From Sphingomonadales bacterium (GTDB lineage: Bacteria > Bacteroidota > Bacteroidia > UBA7662): a stretch of 20,638 bases of DNA. How positions within the stretch are numbered: position 1 is the stretch's first letter; every line of letters starts with the position of its first letter. Positions 14,182-20,638 of this stretch are shown here, in pieces. The position numbers and the translations under genes were made by a program. The notes beneath the pieces were generated by a model that made no database searches, was not told the origin of the DNA, and saw only the letters and a program-made list of their open reading frames with translations. Location of the stretch: positions 1 to 20,638 of the forward strand of contig VHBD01000009.1 in the NCBI GenBank assembly GCA_016872125.1, written 5' to 3'.

Positions 14182-15099
14182 ATGAAATTTTCTTTTAAAC
14201 GAGAAGAAATTGTCGAATATTTACAATCCAAGAAGGGTAAGGTAACCCTCAATTATCTATACGGTTGGGGCGCCTCCGTTGTGATCATCGGGGCATTGTT
14301 CAAGATCCGTCACCTTCCAGGGGCTGACTTTTTTCTTACCTTGGGTTTGGGTACCGAGGCCATAATCTTCTTTGTTTCAGGATTTGAGCCACCTGCCGAA
14401 GATACCGATTGGTCATTGGTCTACCCTGAATTAGCAGGCGGTGAGGCCAAGGCTCCTCCGGCAACATTGGGCGCCATGATGCGTGAAGCCAACCTAAGCA
14501 AGGATGTTCTGGATAATTTGGGCAAGAGCTTTCAGGCTTTAAATACCAATGTTCAGAAAATGGGCGAAATCAACACCGCAAGTTTCAGTTCAGGTGAATT
14601 TGCCTCCAAAGTCCGTGAGGCAACCCAATCCATGGGTCAGGTTGCTGACCGGGCACAATCCGTTTCCGGTTCATTGGAAGGAATGTCTGGAATGGGTGAG
14701 CAAACCAGGGTTTACAACGAACAAATGGCCAAGCTGAACGAATATCTAATTTCAGCCAATCAGTCATACCAAAGCGAGGTCAGGACTTCATCCGAATCGC
14801 TAGCGGAACTCCAACAAATGGGAGATGAAACCCGCGCCTATCGTGAAGAGATGAGGAAGCTCATCGAAAATATAGGTTCATTCAATAGCATGTACGATGT
14901 AGAAATGAAAAATACAGCTTCGGCATTACGGGCTGCTTCAGATAACGCGGGTGGTGTCAGCAGGATGATGGATTCCCTCAAACTTATCCAAGAAGATGCA
15001 GAACGATATCAACACGAAATGGCCAGGCTGAATCGCAATATTGCCTCCCTTAACGCAGTGTATGGCAATATGCTCAATGCGATGTCCACCCGCTATTGA
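14182..15099 (+). CDS. gldL: T9SS motor protein GldL/PorL
   Basis: A 305-residue inner-membrane protein; with GldM it makes the proton-driven motor. Two membrane helices lie at about 25-40 and 48-68. Glu59 in 'G-T-E-A-I-I-F-F' corresponds to the critical membrane Glu (E49 in Flavobacterium johnsoniae). 'F-E-P-P-A-E-D-T-D-W-S-L-V-Y-P-E-L-A-G-G' (68-87) is the family block after the second helix. The cytoplasmic part holds three related units beginning with T/R-x-Y-x-x-x-M-x-x-L at Y178, Y220 and Y276. The frame is open up to 14140, but ATG 14182 starts at M-K-F-S-F-K, close to where family members begin. Confidence 0.94.
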   Translation: MKFSFKREEIVEYLQSKKGKVTLNYLYGWGASVVIIGALFKIRHLPGADFFLTLGLGTEAIIFFVSGFEPPAEDTDWSLVYPELAGGEAKAPPATLGAMMREANLSKDVLDNLGKSFQALNTNVQKMGEINTASFSSGEFASKVREATQSMGQVADRAQSVSGSLEGMSGMGEQTRVYNEQMAKLNEYLISANQSYQSEVRTSSESLAELQQMGDETRAYREEMRKLIENIGSFNSMYDVEMKNTASALRAASDNAGGVSRMMDSLKLIQEDAERYQHEMARLNRNIASLNAVYGNMLNAMSTRY

Positions 15100-15173
15100 T
15101 TCCGTTGGAGTTCTAGAAGCCAAGATTCCTCCCATTCTTCTAACCTAATCCTTATCCCCAAGCATCCCTAGCA

Positions 15174-16760
15174 ATGGCCAGCGCAAAACTTTCTCCAAGG
15201 CAGCGAATGATCAACATGATGTACCTCGTGTTGACCGCAATGCTTGCTTTGAATGTATCCGCAGAGATTTTGAAGGCCTTTGCGATGATTAACAAAAGCC
15301 TGGAGGAGACCTCACTGTCGGTAGGTCAGAAAAACGAAGCGCTCTACAAGGCTTTTGACGATAGGATGGAAAAGGAACCTGGCAAGGCCAAAGCCAATTT
15401 TGACAAAGCTCAAATTGTACGCAAGAGAACGAAAGCCTTGCTTAAATTCGTAAGTGACGCCAAAAGTGAAATGATTGACTTGGGGGGGAACATGAATCAA
15501 AAGGTGGATGAAGAAGACTTTAAGGTAGAGGATGGTGCCAGAAGGGTTGTGGATGATGGGAATATTGACATTTCATCCCGGGTATTGGTCAACCCTGAAG
15601 GAAAGAGCCCCAAAGGCTTGAAATTCAAGAAGCTTATTAACGATTACCGTGCTATGATTCTCAAAATGGTTCCCAAAGGGGATCGTAAGAAATTAAAGAT
15701 TTACTTGGATGAGGCCAAGGACCCCGATGCAGCAACGGGGGTCCGAAAGAACTGGCTTCAATCCAACTTTGGAGAAATGCCCTTATCCGGGGTTATAACT
15801 CTGCTTTCGAAATACGAGAGTGATATACGGAACACGGAAACAGAGGTTATTAGCTACCTGTTGAGTCAGATTGATGCTGCATCGTATAAGTTTGACAAAG
15901 TAGAAGCCAAGGTGGTGGCTCGATCCAGTTATATTTTGACAGGTCAGGATTACGAAGCCGATATCTTGTTGGTTGCGTATGATAGCAGACAAGATTTGGA
16001 TATACGCTTGGAAGGTGGAAGCCAAGTACCTGTGGAAGCAGGTATGGGTAAACTCAAAATCAGAGCTACCGCAGAAGGTGAAAAGAAATGGGGAGGATTC
16101 ATTAACGTGGTAAGTCCATCCACTGGTGAATTGACACGTTACCCTTTCAGCAGCGCGTACACGGTCGCACGGCCAGCGGCTGTCGTTTCTCCTGACAAAA
16201 TGAATGTATTGTATGTTGGCGTGGACAATCCTGTATCGATCTCTGCACCCGGTGTTGTTCCGGAAAACCTGGTGCCTTCCATTTCAGGGGGTGGAACGAT
16301 TTCCGGCTCCAAGGGGAAGTACATCGTACGGGTAAATTCTCCAGGGATGAATATCAATATCGATGTGCGTGGTAAATCAGTGGATGGAAAGGGAAGCCAA
16401 ATGCTTGGTACTTCTTTGTTCCGTGTCAAGGCTGTTCCAGATCCTCAGGCAACCATAGGGGGATTAACCCCAGGAACCGTATCCGTATCTCAATTCAAAG
16501 CGCAGGGTGGCATGATCGCAAACTTGAAGGATTTTGATTTCGATATGCGATTCGATGTGATAAGCTTTAGAATGCTCTATTTCGCCGCACGCAAAGACGT
16601 TGAACCCTTTGCCAATACCGGGGCTATCTACAATGCCAAGCTCCAACTAATTATTCGCAATGCCAAAGCCGGGGACCGATTCATTTTTGATGAAGTTAAA
16701 GTAGTCGGTCCAGATAAGATTACCCGTAAGCTCCCTCCCGCCGTTTATTCTATCAATTAA
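15174..16760 (+). CDS. gldM: T9SS motor protein GldM/PorM
   Basis: A 528-residue protein with one membrane helix near the N-terminus (about 13-30, 'M-I-N-M-M-Y-L-V-L-T-A-M-L-A-L-N-V') and a long periplasmic part that in known GldM/PorM folds into four domains spanning the periplasm to the GldK/GldN ring. The start 'K-L-S-P-R-Q-R-M-I-N-M-M-Y' is highly typical, as is 'V-S-A-E-I-L-K-A-F' right after the helix. The C-terminal domain contains 'G-G-M-I-A-N-L-K-D-F-D-F-D' and ends in 'R-K-L-P-P-A-V-Y-S-I'. It follows gldL by 74 bases and precedes gldN by two, showing co-transcription. Length is that of the family. Confidence 0.96.
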   Translation: MASAKLSPRQRMINMMYLVLTAMLALNVSAEILKAFAMINKSLEETSLSVGQKNEALYKAFDDRMEKEPGKAKANFDKAQIVRKRTKALLKFVSDAKSEMIDLGGNMNQKVDEEDFKVEDGARRVVDDGNIDISSRVLVNPEGKSPKGLKFKKLINDYRAMILKMVPKGDRKKLKIYLDEAKDPDAATGVRKNWLQSNFGEMPLSGVITLLSKYESDIRNTETEVISYLLSQIDAASYKFDKVEAKVVARSSYILTGQDYEADILLVAYDSRQDLDIRLEGGSQVPVEAGMGKLKIRATAEGEKKWGGFINVVSPSTGELTRYPFSSAYTVARPAAVVSPDKMNVLYVGVDNPVSISAPGVVPENLVPSISGGGTISGSKGKYIVRVNSPGMNINIDVRGKSVDGKGSQMLGTSLFRVKAVPDPQATIGGLTPGTVSVSQFKAQGGMIANLKDFDFDMRFDVISFRMLYFAARKDVEPFANTGAIYNAKLQLIIRNAKAGDRFIFDEVKVVGPDKITRKLPPAVYSIN

Positions 16761-16762
16761 TT

Positions 16763-17590
16763 ATGAAGAATCTTTTTTTTCTTATTCTATTTGGATTGGT
16801 CTCATGGTCTGCCTTGGGTCAAGGTAGTCCAGAGGTTATCGATGGTGCCTACAAGCGGTCCATGAACCTGTCGGTTTCCAAAGATCCGATCAAGCTCCCT
16901 GAGATTCAAGAACAAGATGTGATGTTCTCTTGGACCATCCTGAGGGTTATTGACCTTAACCAGAAATTGAACATGCCCTTTACCCATCCGAAGAGCATGT
17001 TAATCAATGTTTTGATGGACGCTTTGAAGAAAGGTAATTTGAACGGCTACATCTACCGCTCCGATGAACTTAACGATGCCAACAAAATGCAGGCCTCAGA
17101 AATTCTCAACGCCTTGGAGAAGTATGATACCATTACCGTGAGTAATCCCATCACCTTTGCCTTAGAGCGTAGGGTGGAGAAAGTGGAATTTAATCCCAAC
17201 GATGTCGTGAAATTCAGGCTCAAAGAAGAATGGGTCTTTGATCGTAAAACCGCAGGAATGGTGGTTCGGATCGTCGCCATCGCGCCTGTTCAGAATCTCA
17301 AATCCGATGGCATTGTGGTGGGTGAAATCCCCATGTTCTGGTTGTATTTCCCGGCTATTCGCCCTATTTTGGCCAAGGCAGAGGTCTTCAACATGAAGAA
17401 CGAGTCAGCCAAAATTTCGTACGATGATGTGTTTTTGCGCAGATTTTTTTCCTCGTACATCTACAAAGAGCCTAACGTCAAAGATGTTCGAATCGAAGAC
17501 TACGCCAGCAATCCTGAAGATTTCCTCATGGAATCGGAGCGGATCAAACAGAAGATGTTCAATTTTGAACAGAGCCTTTGGGATTACTAG
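16763..17590 (+). CDS. gldN: T9SS ring protein GldN/PorN
   Basis: A 275-residue periplasmic partner of GldK. The signal peptide (K2-N3, hydrophobic 4-16, cleavage near A-L-G-Q at 17-20) precedes a mature protein with family blocks 'D-V-M-F-S-W-T-I-L-R-V-I-D-L-N-Q-K-L-N' (52-70), 'E-W-V-F-D-R' and 'I-V-A-I-A-P', then 'P-M-F-W-L-Y-F-P' and the C-terminal 'Q-S-L-W-D-Y'. The frame starts two bases after the gldM stop. The next gene, hemW, begins about 15 bases after its end, or overlaps it if a TTG at 17578 is used. Confidence 0.95.
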   Translation: MKNLFFLILFGLVSWSALGQGSPEVIDGAYKRSMNLSVSKDPIKLPEIQEQDVMFSWTILRVIDLNQKLNMPFTHPKSMLINVLMDALKKGNLNGYIYRSDELNDANKMQASEILNALEKYDTITVSNPITFALERRVEKVEFNPNDVVKFRLKEEWVFDRKTAGMVVRIVAIAPVQNLKSDGIVVGEIPMFWLYFPAIRPILAKAEVFNMKNESAKISYDDVFLRRFFSSYIYKEPNVKDVRIEDYASNPEDFLMESERIKQKMFNFEQSLWDY

Positions 17591-17604
17591 GTCCTCCGTT
17601 TTTG

Positions 17605-18807
17605 GTGGTTCCTGAGTCGCTGTACGTTCATATTCCCTTTTGCCGAAAGGCTTGCTCTTATTGTAATTTCCATTTTAGCACTTCGCTGCAACGGCGAGGG
17701 GAGTTGATTCGTTCGATGCTCGATGAATTGGAATATCGAATGCGGGCATCGGCCCATGAAGAATTGCCCCAGGGCCAATGCATAGCTTACCTTTCCGAAG
17801 CAAAACGTTCTACGCTCCAAACTCTGTATTATGGCGGTGGCACACCCTCCTTGCTTAGCATGGCGGAGTTGGGGTCCTTGACGAACGGTATTCGACGGTG
17901 GTTTGATCTCGATGGGGTCAGGGAATTCACTTTGGAGGTGAATCCGGAGGACGTAACACCAGCTAAGGTCAAGGACTGGCGTTCTTTGGGGGTGAATCGG
18001 ATTAGCCTGGGGATTCAGTCCTTTGATGATCGGAATTTGGCTAGGATGAACAGAGCGCATAATGCGGCTCAAGGCAGAGAGGCTCTCCACCTGCTCCAAA
18101 ACGAGGGGTTTGAGTCCATTAGTGCAGATTTGATTTACGGATATCCTGACCGGACGTTACAGGACTTTGAGGCAGATTTACAGGAATTATTAAGTTGGCG
18201 GTTGCCTCATTTTTCATCCTACCAACTCACGGTTGAGCCGCAAACGGCCCTGTACCATCAGGTGAATCAAAAGAAGGTTCGTCTGGCCGCTGAGGACCTT
18301 GTTTTGGAACAGATGATGCATCTGTATCAGGTATCCGCAGCACAGGGGTACCGGGCCTATGAAATTTCGAACTTTGCCTTGCCGGGTCATGAGGCGTTGC
18401 ATAACAGCCGATATTGGTCTGGGCATGCGTATTGGGGTTTGGGCCCATCGGCCCATTCCTTTGATGGACATCGAAAGCGCTCTTGGAATATCGCAAACAA
18501 TATTCAATACCAAATGGAGATTCAGTCCGGGAAGGTTCCGTCAAGCGAAGAATTGTTGACCGATGATCAGCGTTTTAATGAGGCCGTTTTGATTGGGCTT
18601 CGTTTGATGGACGGGTTGGACTGGCTGGCTTTGGAGGCGGTTCATGGTCCAGAGCGAGTTCAGCGGATACGCCAACAAATAGCGAAAATGCCTGCGGATT
18701 GGTTTGATGGATTAAGGTTAGAGGATAGAGAAGCCCCTCTTCGGCTTAGTTTAGCAGGTAGGGCTCTCGCAGATTTCATTGCGGTGGAATTGTTTGCAGA
18801 GGCCTAA
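17605..18807 (+). CDS. hemW: Radical SAM heme chaperone HemW
   Basis: About 400 residues. The N-terminus has 'Y-V-H-I-P-F-C' and the cluster motif C13-x3-C17-x2-C20, followed by N-F where HemW has D-F/N-F. 'G-G-G-T-P-S' is at 77-82, 'L-E-V-N-P-E-D' and 'N-R-I-S-L-G-I-Q-S-F' follow, then 'D-L-I-Y-G-Y-P' and 'Y-E-I-S-N-F-A' as in the family. Often labelled coproporphyrinogen oxidase, HemW instead carries heme in the cytoplasm. No ATG precedes the cluster motif, so the start is GTG 17605 (TTG 17602 or TTG 17578, overlapping gldN, are alternatives). It directly follows gldN and may share its transcript. Confidence 0.92.
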   Translation: MVPESLYVHIPFCRKACSYCNFHFSTSLQRRGELIRSMLDELEYRMRASAHEELPQGQCIAYLSEAKRSTLQTLYYGGGTPSLLSMAELGSLTNGIRRWFDLDGVREFTLEVNPEDVTPAKVKDWRSLGVNRISLGIQSFDDRNLARMNRAHNAAQGREALHLLQNEGFESISADLIYGYPDRTLQDFEADLQELLSWRLPHFSSYQLTVEPQTALYHQVNQKKVRLAAEDLVLEQMMHLYQVSAAQGYRAYEISNFALPGHEALHNSRYWSGHAYWGLGPSAHSFDGHRKRSWNIANNIQYQMEIQSGKVPSSEELLTDDQRFNEAVLIGLRLMDGLDWLALEAVHGPERVQRIRQQIAKMPADWFDGLRLEDREAPLRLSLAGRALADFIAVELFAEA

Positions 18808-18828
18808 TTACAGCGTGTTATTAATTCG

Positions 18829-19647
18829 ATGATGATGAAATTGATAGCTTCAAATTCAGGAACAGGCGAGGCTTGGGATCTGAATTCCCCTTGGGATCTT
18901 TCGATTCCCCTGCATCACGGAATGGGAAATCCTCGGGCGTTTTCGATAGATTATCCTATTTTTGAGCCTTTTCGAGCGGGTTCTTTTGTTGGCGATGTGG
19001 CCAAAGGCTCTCCTTGCAACGTCATAGGTATTCAAATAAGCCCGCATGGCAACGGTACGCACACGGAATGTGTCGGTCATATCGGGTACAATGCGAAGGG
19101 TCAGGCAGGCCATGGACTGGAAACATGCCTCAAAGTCCATACGGCCTTGGCTCAATTTTGGTTCCCTGTTCAATTGGTTTCCGTGACCCCTGTCCTCAAA
19201 GAGAATGATCCGTTCCAACCTTGGATTACCCGCAGCGAATTGTCCAAACTTCTTCCGCATAACAACAGCAATGCCCTTGAAGGCTTGGTGGTTCGAACCT
19301 TACCGAATGAATCCTCCAAATTGACCAAGGATTATTCAGAAACTTCCCCCGCGGCTTTCGAGCCTGAAGCCTTGGCGTACCTTGCTACGCTAAGAATCCT
19401 GCATTTGTTGACGGATTTGCCATCGGTGGATCCGGAGCGTGACCAGGGGCAATTGCTCGCTCACAAAGCGTTTTGGTGCGTGGATACGGCGATTCGAATT
19501 TCAGCAACCATCACAGAACTCATATATGTTCCTTCGAATATTCCTGATGGGAACTATTTGTTAAATCTGATGTTACCCAATATTGCCTTGGATGCTGTTC
19601 CTTCAAGGCCGGTTCTTTATCCCACCAAGGCCGCTCATTTCTCCTAG
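18829..19647 (+). CDS. Cyclase-family hydrolase, possibly kynurenine formamidase
   Basis: A 272-residue cytoplasmic metal-dependent hydrolase of the cyclase family (the KynB fold). 'D-L-S-I-P-L' (23-28) is the family opening, and the metal site motif H-x-G-T-H-x-D-x-P-x-H appears as H73-G-N-G-T-H78-T-E80-C-V-G-H84, with Glu for Asp and Val for Pro. KynB splits N-formylkynurenine to kynurenine and formate. The context fits: kynurenine 3-monooxygenase lies about 530 bases away on the other strand. Yet the changed motif and greater length than KynB (about 210) leave the substrate open. It starts with three ATG codons, 21 bases after hemW. Confidence 0.7.
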   Translation: MMMKLIASNSGTGEAWDLNSPWDLSIPLHHGMGNPRAFSIDYPIFEPFRAGSFVGDVAKGSPCNVIGIQISPHGNGTHTECVGHIGYNAKGQAGHGLETCLKVHTALAQFWFPVQLVSVTPVLKENDPFQPWITRSELSKLLPHNNSNALEGLVVRTLPNESSKLTKDYSETSPAAFEPEALAYLATLRILHLLTDLPSVDPERDQGQLLAHKAFWCVDTAIRISATITELIYVPSNIPDGNYLLNLMLPNIALDAVPSRPVLYPTKAAHFS

Positions 19648-19712
19648 ATCGTTATATCTCCTCCAAGGTGGTAAAATCCCTCCGAGAAAAATCATTACCC
19701 GAGACTAAATCG
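19648..19712. other. Convergent gap without clear terminator
   Basis: This 65-base stretch separates the cyclase gene and the minus-strand membrane-protein gene. ATCGTTA occurs twice (19649-19655 and about 19708-19714). Unlike the other convergent junctions in the window I find no good hairpin here. Confidence 0.3.
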
Positions 19713-20201
19713 TTAACCAACAAGAGGTTGCCTTTGATTTTCGATTAAGATATTGTTCAAGAGCGTACGGACGCCTTTGATTTTCGAGGGGCCGTACAGA
19801 CTCAGGTGGATTTTTTTGCTTCGCATGACCCCTTGAGGCGTTTGGCGCAGGATCACCAGCACCCAGCGTACTCCACCGCTCACAGGCGATAATTCAAAAG
19901 AAACCATCTGCGAGGCAGGTAATTCGAGGTAGAATTTTCCGGAATCGTCCTTGTCCGTTGATATCAGGATTCGTTGTCCATCGGATTCAACGGCCGTGTA
20001 GCCTGGTTTGATCAGGGCCCAAAGCAGGATGATCAAAACAAAAGAGCCAAGCAGAGCTCCGTATACATAAACGGAATCGGATTGGACAAAAAACATGGGA
20101 GCGGCGCCAGCCCCTACGATAAGAAAGGCTAATGCTCGAAACAAGAACAGAGCCTTTAAATTATGAATGCTCTGAATTCGATTAGCATTGACCGCTTGCA
20201 T
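19713..20201 (-). CDS. Small two-helix membrane protein, function unknown
   Basis: A 162-residue protein. Two hydrophobic helices lie at about 17-39 ('A-L-F-L-F-R-A-L-A-F-L') and 44-64 ('V-Y-G-A-L-L-G-S-F-V-L-I'). A soluble C-terminal part of about 95 residues looks rich in beta strands ('F-Y-L-E-L-P', 'V-S-F-E-L', 'W-V-L-V-I-L-R'), a layout shared with bacterial PH-like membrane proteins. I do not recognise the family. The ATG at 20201 lies inside the last codons of kmo (20-base overlap), so the two are translationally coupled, although the neighbour does not reveal its job. Confidence 0.65.
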   Translation of the reverse strand: MQAVNANRIQSIHNLKALFLFRALAFLIVGAGAAPMFFVQSDSVYVYGALLGSFVLIILLWALIKPGYTAVESDGQRILISTDKDDSGKFYLELPASQMVSFELSPVSGGVRWVLVILRQTPQGVMRSKKIHLSLYGPSKIKGVRTLLNNILIENQRQPLVG

Positions 20202-20638
20202 GCAATTCTTGTTGGATAATGGGGTCGATCAAATCCATGTTATCATAGGCTCCTTGAGGGAGCGTTGCATGGATACGGTCAATGATTCGATCCATAAGCG
20301 CTTGTTGCACCTGACCGTTTCGGTAGGCCTGTTGGTACGGCGTCAGGGGCTCGAAGGTGACTTGGGTGTACAGGGGAGTCCATTGTCCGGAAAATTGCTC
20401 CTGCATTCGGGCTTCTAATTTTTTCTGAAAGACAAAGCGTGGGTCTGCTACTTTGTCGCGCATTTCGATGAAATTGTCCAAGGCCAATTGGGCGATGGCA
20501 TCGCCATCGGGTTTGCGGGTGGTTGCGAAGGTCTCTAGAACATTGGCCCAGGCGTCTTGATCGCTTTCGGGATGCAGGCCAGCTTGATCCACCAATTCCA
20601 TGAGTATCCTGACATCTTCCAAACCGCAGTTCAATCCC
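20182..20638 (-). CDS. kmo: Kynurenine 3-monooxygenase, C-terminal part
   Basis: The last 151 or so residues of a FAD-dependent hydroxylase that turns kynurenine and NADPH into 3-hydroxykynurenine; the gene continues past the right edge. 'G-L-N-C-G-L-E-D-V' corresponds to the KMO block G-M-N-A-G-F-E-D after the FAD domain. 'R-K-P-D-G-D-A-I-A-Q-L-A-L-D-N-F' and 'E-M-R-D-K-V-A-D-P-R-F' are hallmark KMO sequences, followed by the helical C-terminal region with 'T-F-E-P-L-T-P-Y'. In Bacteroidota KMO belongs to a eukaryote-like tryptophan-to-quinolinate pathway. The FAD-binding N-terminus is outside the window. Its end overlaps the following membrane-protein gene. Confidence 0.93.
   Translation of the reverse strand, partial: GLNCGLEDVRILMELVDQAGLHPESDQDAWANVLETFATTRKPDGDAIAQLALDNFIEMRDKVADPRFVFQKKLEARMQEQFSGQWTPLYTQVTFEPLTPYQQAYRNGQVQQALMDRIIDRIHATLPQGAYDNMDLIDPIIQQELHASGQC

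Noticed and set aside
17587..18544. Long open frames antisense to hemW
   Set aside because: hemW has all its radical SAM motifs in the + frame; the antisense frames show no recognisable motifs.
19649..19714. ATCGTTA direct repeat in the convergent gap
   Set aside because: Seven bases, two copies, AT-rich region; no flanking mobile-element features.
1..20638. Defence island, CRISPR, prophage or integrated element
   Set aside because: All genes have housekeeping, secretion or metabolic identities in conserved order; no integrase, transposase, repeat array or tRNA boundary was seen. The AddA-like protein is a normal repair enzyme.

Overview
The window comes from a member of the Bacteroidota. 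The clearest evidence is a complete type IX secretion/gliding core on the + strand (porP/sprF, gldK, gldL, gldM, gldN at 11823-17590). It sits in the neighbourhood typical of that phylum, with a DUF4271 membrane protein and a divergent hemD just upstream. Ribosome-binding sites are not obvious, non-ATG starts occur, and several upstream regions match the Bacteroidota -7 consensus TAnnTTTG. I see no tRNA, rRNA, CRISPR array, insertion sequence or prophage. This is dense, ordinary chromosome; the largest gene-free stretch is about 160 bases (10173-10335).

Layout. At 1-3307 lies a housekeeping block. The start of pyrE (minus) and a Nudix hydrolase gene (plus) have overlapping start codons. coaD, rsmD, a DUF3822-like gene and a small membrane-anchored protein form a minus-strand series with overlapping ends and starts. 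At 3401-6978 a plus-strand group encodes a MerR-type regulator with a B12-binding domain (CarH type), a beta-carotene hydroxylase (crtZ) and a secreted prolyl oligopeptidase. A large AddA/RecB-type helicase-nuclease (6987-10172, minus) converges on the peptidase gene. From 10336 to 19647 every gene is on the + strand: DUF4271, hemD, porP, gldK, gldL, gldM, gldN, hemW and a cyclase-family hydrolase. The right edge (19713-20638, minus) holds a small two-helix membrane protein and the C-terminal part of kynurenine 3-monooxygenase.

How the genes work together. GldK/GldN form the periplasmic ring under the outer membrane, GldL/GldM the proton-driven inner-membrane motor, and PorP/SprF an outer-membrane partner of the T9SS. 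The CarH-like regulator beside crtZ suggests light- and adenosylcobalamin-controlled carotenoid hydroxylation. Three TGnnAACA repeats spaced 11 and 12 bases apart, just before the regulator start, make a plausible operator, and an inverted repeat abuts a -7 box directly before crtZ. The cyclase-family gene near kmo suggests a eukaryote-type kynurenine route from tryptophan towards quinolinate and NAD.

The best candidates for something under-described are the CarH operator architecture, the substitution of the residue expected to form the light-adapted bis-His adduct, and short hairpins lacking a T-tract built into the 3' ends of genes, two of them at convergent junctions.
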